From an uncultured Bacteroidales bacterium (lineage in GTDB: Bacteria > Bacteroidota > Bacteroidia > Bacteroidales > ML635J-15): a stretch of 5,320 bases of DNA. Both the position numbers and the translations under genes were made by a program. The stretch lies in contig CAJOEG010000072.1 of NCBI GenBank assembly GCA_905233405.1, positions 1 to 5,320 of the forward strand, written 5' to 3'. Each line of letters opens with the position of its first letter. The stretch's first letter is position 1. The notes under the pieces were generated by a model that saw only the letters and a program-made list of their open reading frames with translations, did not search any database and was not told the origin of the DNA. This document shows, one piece after another, positions 1 to 4,326 of this stretch.

Positions 1-12
1 ATATTCACTCAT
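1..12 (-). CDS. rsmH: rsmH (mraW), 16S rRNA (cytosine1402-N4)-methyltransferase, first four codons only
   Basis: Only the start is in the window: an ATG at 12-10 on the minus strand reading M-S-E-Y, then the window ends. Three observations support it. It lies three bases beyond the mraZ stop codon. A strong Shine-Dalgarno GGAGGG (24-19) stands six bases before the ATG. RsmH is the usual gene after mraZ in the dcw cluster, and Bacteroidota RsmH proteins typically begin with a short M-(S/T)-E-Y-H segment. The family methylates N4 of C1402 in 16S rRNA using S-adenosylmethionine. With four residues the identity rests mainly on gene order, so it is inferred rather than demonstrated. Confidence 0.72.
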
Positions 13-14
13 TG

Positions 15-479
15 CTAACCCTCCGAAAACATAAAGTCACCACCAAGAATCTCGTCGGCAAGTTCAGCGAAACTGTCGTTACCCATCGACCTCTGCTCGT
101 AAACGTTCTTAGCCCAAATCTCGACCTTGCCTTCTTGTCCTGCGAAAACAAGTTCCTTCTCGCCGCCAATGTAGTCGAGCAAAGTTTTCGGAATAAGGAA
201 ACGGCTGTTGTTGTCGAGATAAACCTCGGCAGTACCGCGATAAAACTCGCGAAGGAATTCAGCGTGCTTGCGGTTGAAAGGATTCAATCTTTTCTTCAGC
301 AAACCAGTCTGACGGTTCCATTCGCTCATCGGGTAGAGAACCAAGCACTTTTCGTAAATATCACGCTTGAGGACGAAAGCAGCCGACTGCTCCTCATCGG
401 GAACCTGTCGCTTCAACTGCGAGGGGAAGATAACCCTGCATTTGCTGTCTAATTTGCTGTTGTATTCTCCTACAAACAT
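15..479 (-). CDS. mraZ: MraZ, transcriptional regulator of the division and cell wall cluster
   Basis: A 154-residue protein of normal MraZ length. It contains two SpoVT/AbrB-like DNA-binding halves. The first holds the family's DxxxR motif at D11-R15 (LDSKCRVIFP) and the second at D89-R93 (LDNNSRFLIP). The LYPMSEW segment near residues 49-55 matches the LYPLPEW segment of E. coli MraZ. MraZ forms a ring-shaped oligomer that binds repeated GTGGG boxes in front of its own gene and controls the dcw operon. The start at 479 is chosen because the conserved N-terminus is MFVGEYNSKLD and AAAAGG lies six bases upstream. The frame stays open to a TTG at 506, but that lies inside the predicted -7 promoter element and so cannot be the translated start. 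One oddity is that the glycine usual in the first DxKGR motif is cysteine here (C14). rsmH follows directly, almost certainly in the same transcript. Confidence 0.96.
   Translation of the reverse strand: MFVGEYNSKLDSKCRVIFPSQLKRQVPDEEQSAAFVLKRDIYEKCLVLYPMSEWNRQTGLLKKRLNPFNRKHAEFLREFYRGTAEVYLDNNSRFLIPKTLLDYIGGEKELVFAGQEGKVEIWAKNVYEQRSMGNDSFAELADEILGGDFMFSEG
19..24 (-). promoter_or_regulatory. Ribosome binding site of rsmH inside the mraZ 3' end
   Basis: GGAGGG on the minus strand, six bases (TTAGCA) before the rsmH ATG. It overlaps the last sense codons of mraZ. A near-perfect Shine-Dalgarno is notable because other starts in this window (755, 1690, 3796) have none. It suggests that rsmH is translated independently, or by reinitiation after mraZ. 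Confidence 0.75.
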
Positions 480-503
480 AATATACCTTTTCAAAATCCG
501 ACG

Positions 504-533
504 CAAAATTAATCATTATTTCCCACTTTAAAA
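504..533 (-). promoter_or_regulatory. mraZ promoter, Bacteroidota sigma-ABfr type
   Basis: On the minus strand, TAATTTTG (511-504) matches the -7 consensus TAnnTTTG exactly. A weaker T-rich -33 element (TTTT, 533-530) lies 18 bases further upstream. Transcription would start near 497-499, leaving a leader of about 20 bases that contains the AAAAGG ribosome binding site of mraZ. The -7 call is solid by pattern; the -33 call is tentative. One MraZ box lies between the two elements. Confidence 0.65.
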
Positions 534-556
534 CATCTTCGCCCACTATTCCCCAC
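522..556 (-). promoter_or_regulatory. MraZ operator: array of GTGGG boxes
   Basis: On the minus strand there are three exact GTGGG pentamers, at 556-552, 546-542 and 526-522. The first two are 10 bases apart and the third is 20 bases further on, so the array has a strict 10-base period with the position at 536-532 degenerate (ATGTT). MraZ of other bacteria is known to bind GTGGG/TGGG direct repeats spaced about 10 bases apart in front of mraZ. The last box lies between the predicted -33 and -7 elements, which fits autorepression. Confidence 0.85.
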
Positions 557-708
557 CATTGTTAATAAATATCGGTGATTTTTTAAATTAAATAATTTAT
601 AATCAAAGAGCTATAAAAACAAGCAAGTTATTAACTTTCGCTAAAATTGAAAAAACAGCGAAGTATTCAATCATGAATTTGTTTCAATGTCTGACTGTGT
701 TTTTTTAT

Positions 709-737
709 ATTGTACTAACAAATTTTCCATACCTTTG
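709..737 (+). promoter_or_regulatory. Promoter of the PlsC-like acyltransferase gene
   Basis: TACCTTTG at 730-737 is an exact TAnnTTTG -7 element. ATTG (709-712) could serve as the -33 element, with a slightly short 17-base spacer. Transcription would start near 743, giving a leader of about 12 bases that is A-rich (CAAAAGCAAAAAAC) and lacks a Shine-Dalgarno. Short A-rich leaders are common in Bacteroidota. Confidence 0.65.
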
Positions 738-754
738 CGTCAAAAGCAAAAAAC

Positions 755-1579
755 ATGACCGAAAGCAAACCGATGCAAGTTGACGTTGCCGAAATTATAC
801 GTGCAAAAAGTCCGAAGTTGGCAAAGAAAATGCCTCGCTTCGTCGTCAATTTGCTACGTCGGTTGGTTCACGAAAAAGATGTAAACGAGATACTTGCAAA
901 AGCAAATGGTGCAACTGGCATCGATTTCGTAAACATTGGCGTTGAATGTCTTGAACTGAAACGTCAGGTCAGCGGAATGGAAAACGTTCCCTCCGAAGGT
1001 CGCTTCATCTTCGTCGCCAACCATCCGCTTGGCGGACTCGAAAGCCTGGTGATGATGCAGACAATCGACGAAAAATTCAGCGAATTTATGTTCGTGGTAA
1101 ACGACTTGCTGATGGCATTGGAACCTCTGCGACCTGTTTTCATACCGATAAACAAGGTCGGCAAGCAGTCGCGCACAAACGCTGAACAACTCAACGAACT
1201 ATACGCTTCCGACAAGCAAGTGCTATATTTTCCTGCAGGGCTTTGCTCGCGAAAAATCAAAGGCGAAATCGTTGACTTGCCTTGGCAGAAGAACTTCATT
1301 GTCAAGGCTGTAGAATACCAACGCGACATAATACCTATTTATATTGGCGGACGAAACTCGAACTTTTTCTACCGACTTGCCAACTGGCGCAAACGACTGA
1401 AAATCAAATTCAACATCGAGATGCTCTTCCTTGTGGACGAAATGTTCAAGCAACGCGGACAGACCATAACACTAACAATTGGGAAACCAATACCCTACGC
1501 CACATTCGATAAATCAAAAACACCAATGGAATGGGCGGAATGGGTAAAAAAAGAAACCTATAAAATGAATAATGGATAA
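755..1579 (+). CDS. PlsC-like (lysophospholipid/glycine-lipid type) acyltransferase
   Basis: A 274-residue protein of the PlsC/AGPAT acyltransferase fold, which moves an acyl chain onto a lipid acceptor at the inner membrane face. Visible blocks in order are NHPLGGLES at 89-97 (block I), RPVFIPINK at 126-134 (block II), LYFPAGLCSRK at 157-167 (block III) and IIPIYIGGRNSNFFY at 192-206 (block IV), followed by LANWRKRLKIKFNIEML and the IGKPIP strand at 242-247. The GRNSNFFYxLANxRKRL stretch is typical of the Bacteroidota group related to OlsA/GlsA-type O-acyltransferases, which may make ornithine or glycine lipids. No long hydrophobic segment is seen, so it is probably peripheral. Block I is unusual: the acid follows His90 after five residues and is Glu96, where classical PlsC has HX4D. 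The start fits the promoter at 730-737. The last residues (MNNG) are encoded by a tandem repeat. The substrate cannot be told from sequence, and no N-acyltransferase partner gene is in the window. Confidence 0.85.
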   Translation: MTESKPMQVDVAEIIRAKSPKLAKKMPRFVVNLLRRLVHEKDVNEILAKANGATGIDFVNIGVECLELKRQVSGMENVPSEGRFIFVANHPLGGLESLVMMQTIDEKFSEFMFVVNDLLMALEPLRPVFIPINKVGKQSRTNAEQLNELYASDKQVLYFPAGLCSRKIKGEIVDLPWQKNFIVKAVEYQRDIIPIYIGGRNSNFFYRLANWRKRLKIKFNIEMLFLVDEMFKQRGQTITLTIGKPIPYATFDKSKTPMEWAEWVKKETYKMNNG

Positions 1580-1604
1580 TGGATAATTGACAATGGACAA
1601 TTTG
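1563..1604 (+). repeat. Heptad tandem repeat (AATGGAT type) over the end of the acyltransferase gene
   Basis: Consecutive 7-base units read AAATGAA, TAATGGA, TAATGGA, TAATTGA, CAATGGA, CAATTTG. The TAA stop codon of the acyltransferase (1577-1579) is the first triplet of the third unit, and its last codons are repeat-derived. Similar AATGGATAATTGA runs are, from memory, common in Bacteroidota intergenic regions. Confidence 0.7.
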
Positions 1605-1649
1605 TGGCGCCGTGGCGTGTGTGGCGACGCGCCGTGGCACGTCGCTACA
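1603..1649. repeat. GC-rich REP-like inverted repeat with a partial duplication
   Basis: The arms TGTGGCGACG (1620-1629) and CGTCGCTACA (1640-1649) are inverted with 9 of 10 matches, the exception being a G/T pair. A smaller GCC/GGC pair (1631-1633, 1636-1638) lies between them. A second partial unit precedes it: TGTGGC occurs at 1603-1608 and 1620-1625, and GCGCCGTGGC occurs at both 1607-1616 and 1629-1638. No T-run follows on either strand, so it does not look like an intrinsic terminator. Its composition contrasts sharply with the AT-rich flanks, which suggests an interspersed palindromic element. Confidence 0.7.
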
Positions 1650-1689
1650 AATCAAATCATCAAATTATCGAATCATTCAAATCGTTCCC

Positions 1690-2196
1690 ATGACCGACAT
1701 CTTCACCACCGAGAAACGTTCCGACATAATGTCGAAAATCAGGTCGAAAGGCACAAAGCCTGAGATAAAACTTCGCAAGGCTCTGTTTGCCCGTGGTTTC
1801 CGCTACCGCACCAACGACAAGCGTCTGCCTGGCACTCCCGACATCGTGTTGCCAAAATATGGCACTGTGATTTTCGTAAACGGATGTTTCTGGCACCATC
1901 ACCCCGACTGCAAGATTGCGACCACGCCGAAATCAAACACCGAATTCTGGCAGAACAAGATAAAACGCAACCGTCAGCGCGACTTGGAAAACTACTGGAA
2001 ATTAGGAGAGTTAGGATGGGAAGTCATTGTTGTGTGGGAATGCGAACTTAGTCACGCACATGATGCCGACGCCGTTGCCGACAAACTTGCCGAGCGTCTG
2101 CACAGAAAACTACATCCACAGCCACGGCCCTACGAAATTCCAGAAGAATCGGAAATCGGAATTGCCGCCGAAAATCCAGCGGAATACGGAAAATGA
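1690..2196 (+). CDS. vsr: Vsr, very-short-patch-repair T:G mismatch endonuclease
   Basis: A 168-residue protein that aligns with E. coli Vsr along its length. Vsr nicks 5' of the T in T:G mismatches produced when 5-methylcytosine deaminates, so that DNA polymerase I can restore C:G. The core is intact: KRSDIMSKIRSKGTKPE (9-25) matches the N-terminal recognition segment, LPGTPD carries the catalytic Asp51, GCFWHHH carries Cys66 and His69-71, Cys74 follows, and VVWECEL (115-120) carries Cys118. Together these give the metal-binding and structural zinc residues. The start at 1690 (MTDIFTTEKRSD) is chosen because it gives the family N-terminus; the 26 codons open upstream to 1612 run through the inverted repeat and resemble no Vsr. 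No Shine-Dalgarno or clear promoter precedes it. It may be read from the acyltransferase promoter across a 110-base gap. No cytosine methyltransferase gene adjoins it, although vsr usually accompanies one. It ends 22 bases from the convergent lipoprotein gene. Confidence 0.93.
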   Translation: MTDIFTTEKRSDIMSKIRSKGTKPEIKLRKALFARGFRYRTNDKRLPGTPDIVLPKYGTVIFVNGCFWHHHPDCKIATTPKSNTEFWQNKIKRNRQRDLENYWKLGELGWEVIVVWECELSHAHDADAVADKLAERLHRKLHPQPRPYEIPEESEIGIAAENPAEYGK

Positions 2197-2218
2197 ACAG
2201 CGAACAATCCCATTGTCC

Positions 2219-3412
2219 TTACTCAAATGTAACGCTATAATCAACGACCACTATCAAACCGCCGAATTCCTCATTGTAGTAATAACGGGTAAATTCGCCC
2301 TCGCCAAACAGCCTCGGGAGCATTTTCTTACATAGGTCTTCGGTGTTATATACAGTGTCGGTGGTTATAAGGCCATCTTCCACCCTGATAAAGCGCGGAT
2401 TTGCTTGCCCTGCATCTGTTTTTGCTATGTCTTCAGTGTCGAACACAATCTTGCTGAAGCAGTCGAGACCATTTTCCATGATATACGAAGCGGCAGCTTC
2501 TTCTTTGTCGGCAGAAATTACAAGGTATATCGGTGCGTGTTCAACAATGTCCTTATTAGCTAACAGCGAATCAATAACCATCTTGTCTCCATCAGAAATT
2601 TCGTCCTTGCAATAAAAGGCAAGCACCTTATATAGGCGATCGGTAATCTCGTTCTTCGAATTCACCAACCTGATAAGCGGACTATTTTCTGCAGCATACT
2701 TGGCCTCGTATTCTTCGCGTTCCTGATGTTTCTTTTCCAGGTCGGCACGGCAAGAATCGATGTACTCCTTGTAATCTCGGTCGGTCTTTGTCAGCTTCAA
2801 GTAGTTCACATTTACTATGGAATCGTTGACCGGTTCAATGTTGACCAGTATTCTGCCATTCGAGAACCACGGCCACGCAGCATTGTATATTTCGCCCAAA
2901 TAGTTCAAATCCTTATCGGTCAGGACAAGCGTGTGAAGTGCTTCGCCATAGTATTGTGAATCGTAGCTTATGCCGCCCCAATATACGTCGTTAGTCATGT
3001 CATAGTCGAGATTTACCTGCACCTCATTATTCTCGTTGTAAGGATTTATCTCTGTCCAGAGCTTCTCGTTGCCAGAAGCTAGTTGAAGATTAAATGTCTT
3101 ATTGACCTCTGAAGGCTTCGTAGCTTCTGCCGGCTCATCAACATCCGATATTTTCTTGCCCGTTTCCAAATCGTAGTACTGCTCTTTGTCATTGGCGAGA
3201 AACACAAGCACATCCTTGCCACCGGCATCCAAAAGGTCCACAGGAAGCGTTCTATCTACACTTCCTCCTCTATCTTCTGCGTTTACTAAAACTTCTTGAG
3301 TCTTATACACTTCCAGTTCATAAACTGCAGGTTCAGACTTCGTGTTACGGTTGCACGAAATCAAAGTCGCCATTGCTGCGACAATCATAAATAACATTGC
3401 TGATTTTCTCAT
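2219..3412 (-). CDS. Uncharacterised lipoprotein
   Basis: A 397-residue protein that I do not recognise with certainty. The N-terminus is a lipoprotein signal peptide: MRK, a hydrophobic stretch, then the lipobox L-I-S-C with the lipidated Cys at 20. The following NRNTKSEP lacks the acidic run that sends Bacteroidota lipoproteins to the cell surface, so a periplasm-facing location is likely. Residues 30-205 look beta-rich, with phrases such as YYDLETGKKI and LVLTDKDLNYLGEI that resemble the propeller-like lipoproteins of this phylum (for example DUF4221), a tentative comparison. Residues 208-242 form a charged helix or coiled coil. Residues 258-362 show a strand/helix order and a PRFIRVEDGLI hairpin reminiscent of a thioredoxin fold without a CxxC motif. 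Mature cysteines other than the lipidated one are C221, C268, C318 and C361. The start at 3412 is preferred over the ATG at 3418 because AAGGAG lies eight bases before it and only two before the other. It is co-directional with the exported-protein gene, 18 bases downstream of it. Confidence 0.85.
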   Translation of the reverse strand: MRKSAMLFMIVAAMATLISCNRNTKSEPAVYELEVYKTQEVLVNAEDRGGSVDRTLPVDLLDAGGKDVLVFLANDKEQYYDLETGKKISDVDEPAEATKPSEVNKTFNLQLASGNEKLWTEINPYNENNEVQVNLDYDMTNDVYWGGISYDSQYYGEALHTLVLTDKDLNYLGEIYNAAWPWFSNGRILVNIEPVNDSIVNVNYLKLTKTDRDYKEYIDSCRADLEKKHQEREEYEAKYAAENSPLIRLVNSKNEITDRLYKVLAFYCKDEISDGDKMVIDSLLANKDIVEHAPIYLVISADKEEAAASYIMENGLDCFSKIVFDTEDIAKTDAGQANPRFIRVEDGLITTDTVYNTEDLCKKMLPRLFGEGEFTRYYYNEEFGGLIVVVDYSVTFE

Positions 3413-3420
3413 ATACATAT

Positions 3421-3426
3421 CTCCTT
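3421..3426 (-). promoter_or_regulatory. Ribosome binding site deciding the lipoprotein start
   Basis: AAGGAG on the minus strand, eight bases before the ATG at 3412 and only two before the alternative ATG at 3418. The spacing decides for 3412, and the resulting N-terminus (MRKSAMLF) is a standard signal peptide. It lies just after the stop codon of the upstream gene, as expected for the second gene of an operon. Confidence 0.7.
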
Positions 3427-3430
3427 ATAT

Positions 3431-3796
3431 TTATTTGCTAATTAAATCCTTGCATCCGCTCCAAAACAAAATCTCATCAGAAATTTTTTCTCCTTTCCTT
3501 ATTTTCGCTTCGTAGCAGTCGCAAACCGAATTTGGCTTTTGCGGACATTTTTTCTTCAGTTTCTTCAAAACCCTGACAATTTCGTTCAGTTGTTTCTTGT
3601 CGTCAACAGCAGGTAAGGTCCACTCGATAATTTCGTAGGTGGAAAAATAAATTTCATCGTTAAGAGCTCGTTTCATTTCCGCAATCCTAGCCTTAACAAT
3701 ATCATAGTTGCTTTGCTTTTCATTCTGGCAATAGGAAATCATACTGCTAAAAAGAAAAGCTAACACAAACAGGCATATTATTGTAAATCGTTTCAT
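3431..3796 (-). CDS. Small exported protein with four C-terminal-half cysteines, unknown function
   Basis: A 121-residue protein of no family that I recognise. Residues 1-22 are a signal peptide (MKR, a hydrophobic core rich in Leu, Phe and Ile, then SSMISYC). Cleavage is probably before Gln24, since a Gln at the mature N-terminus is common in Bacteroidota exported proteins. Tyr22 just before Cys23 argues against a lipobox. The mature part of about 97 residues looks helical, with a very basic stretch VLKKLKKKC (76-84) and four cysteines (C84, C92, C94, C115) that could form two disulfides in the periplasm. No Shine-Dalgarno precedes the ATG. The predicted promoter at 3914-3921 lies about 110 bases upstream. 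It is the first gene of a likely two-gene operon with the lipoprotein, so the two products may act together in the envelope; that is inference from position only. Confidence 0.75.
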   Translation of the reverse strand: MKRFTIICLFVLAFLFSSMISYCQNEKQSNYDIVKARIAEMKRALNDEIYFSTYEIIEWTLPAVDDKKQLNEIVRVLKKLKKKCPQKPNSVCDCYEAKIRKGEKISDEILFWSGCKDLISK

Positions 3797-3913
3797 ATCA
3801 ATAAATTATATGATCTAACAAAATCTCCACTTGTCTGCCTTTCCTTTTTTCTCCAAAGCGCAGAACCTTCTCCGGAATGATTAAACCTCAATTAACTATC
3901 AATATATCTGCGG

Positions 3914-3921
3914 CAAAGATA
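3914..3921 (-). promoter_or_regulatory. Promoter -7 element of the exported-protein/lipoprotein operon
   Basis: On the minus strand TATCTTTG (3921-3914), followed by CCGCAG, is an exact TAnnTTTG match. A clear -33 TTTG is absent; TTTCG at 3949-3945 is a poor candidate with a long spacer. Transcription would start near 3907, leaving a leader of about 110 bases before the ATG at 3796. That leader contains a purine-only tract (GGAGAAAAAAGGAAAGG) but no recognised riboswitch. Confidence 0.55.
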
Positions 3922-4013
3922 AACAATATCTTTTAATATTTTAACGAAATGAGAAAAATTTTATTGTGGGTAATTGAAAATTATTTTTGTCCGCCAAATT
4001 ATGCGTTGTCACA

Positions 4014-4064
4014 ATTTTTGTTTTGCTTGCTTCGACTTCGCTCAGCACGAGCCGCGACAAAAAT
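4014..4064. repeat. CTTCGACTTCGCTCAG interspersed repeat, copy 1, in a hairpin
   Basis: The core CTTCGACTTCGCTCAG (4030-4045) lies in the loop of a two-part hairpin. The inner stem is GCTTG/CGAGC (4025-4029, 4048-4052, with one G-T pair) and the outer stem is ATTTTTGT/ACAAAAAT (4014-4021, 4057-4064). The core recurs at 4259-4274 in the same orientation with one mismatch. No T-run follows either end, so this copy is not an evident terminator. Close relatives of this core are, to my recollection, scattered through many Bacteroidota genomes. Confidence 0.7.
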
Positions 4065-4107
4065 ATGCGCCAACGCTACATAACACATTCTTTATCCTAT
4101 ATATATG

Positions 4108-4124
4108 TAACCTCTCCGAGGTTA
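4108..4124. repeat. Perfect 7-base-pair hairpin
   Basis: TAACCTC (4108-4114) and GAGGTTA (4118-4124) are perfect inverted repeats around a TCC loop. No T-run follows on the minus strand and only ATTATGTTTCTT follows on the plus strand. It could be a weak plus-strand terminator, an operator or part of a small RNA; no gene end lies nearby to settle it. Confidence 0.55.
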
Positions 4125-4230
4125 TTATGTTTCTTCAAGACCAAGCCCCTAATACGGATGTTATTTTAATGTGTTGATATAACGTTGTTTACAAAAACTT
4201 TTAGCGGGCAACAAATTATAAACAACATAC

Positions 4231-4300
4231 AAACAAAAACGAGATTTCAGATTCTGCACTTCGACTACGCTCAGTGTGCAGTTTAGAATCAGAAATCCCG
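4231..4300 (-). terminator. Intrinsic terminator of gltX built around a repeat copy
   Basis: On the minus strand, starting 26 bases after the gltX stop, CGGGATTTC (4300-4292) pairs with GAAATCTCG (4248-4240), with one G-U pair. After a U-U mismatch, GATTC (4290-4286) pairs with GAATC (4254-4250). After a five-base bulge, TGCAC (4280-4276) pairs with GTGCA (4259-4255). The stem is followed directly by TTTTTGTTT (4239-4231). The stem plus U-tract fits Rho-independent termination of leftward gltX transcription. Confidence 0.8.
4259..4274. repeat. CTTCGACTACGCTCAG interspersed repeat, copy 2, in the terminator loop
   Basis: Fifteen of 16 bases match copy 1 at 4030-4045, in the same orientation. 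It overlaps the inner stem and loop of the gltX terminator, so the repeat appears to have become part of the terminator, or the terminator is itself a copy of the element with longer arms. Confidence 0.65.
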
Positions 4301-4326
4301 TTTTGGTATCTAGTAAATATCTTTTT

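Larger units (their letters stand above)
3797..4326. other. Gene-poor intergenic region between gltX and the exported-protein operon
   Basis: About 530 bases with no credible protein gene. Reading frames of about 60 codons exist near 3974-4177, but they run across hairpins and repeats, have no ribosome binding site and encode no recognisable protein. From left to right the region holds a leader of about 110 bases and promoter for the leftward operon, an AT-rich stretch with a plus-strand -7-like motif TATTTTTG (3982-3989), one CTTCGACTTCGCTCAG hairpin, a 7-base-pair hairpin, and the gltX terminator. Confidence 0.7.

Noticed and set aside
12..452. Long plus-strand open frame opposite mraZ
   Set aside because: It is the antisense shadow of mraZ, which has clear family motifs, a promoter and a ribosome binding site.
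480..506. Upstream TTG start extending MraZ by nine residues
   Set aside because: It lies within the -7 promoter element, upstream of the expected transcript start, and the family N-terminus begins at MFVGEYN (479).
584..599. Perfect AT-only dyad TAAATTA-AA-TAATTTA between mraZ and the acyltransferase gene
   Set aside because: The sequence there is almost pure A and T, where such dyads arise easily by chance, and it is not placed at either promoter.
1612..1689. Possible longer N-terminus of Vsr
   Set aside because: These 26 codons run through the GC-rich inverted repeat and an AT-rich spacer and match nothing in Vsr; the ATG at 1690 gives the family N-terminus.
2204..2216. Inverted repeat ACAAT-CCC-ATTGT in the 22-base gap between vsr and the lipoprotein gene, considered as a bidirectional terminator
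   Set aside because: The stem is only five base pairs, mostly A-T, with no T-run on either side.
3413..3418. Upstream ATG for the lipoprotein (MYMRK start)
   Set aside because: It is only two bases from AAGGAG, too close for initiation; the ATG at 3412 has the normal eight-base spacing.
3974..4177. Two overlapping plus-strand frames of 60-67 codons in the spacer
   Set aside because: They cross two hairpins and an interspersed repeat, lack a ribosome binding site and encode no recognisable protein.
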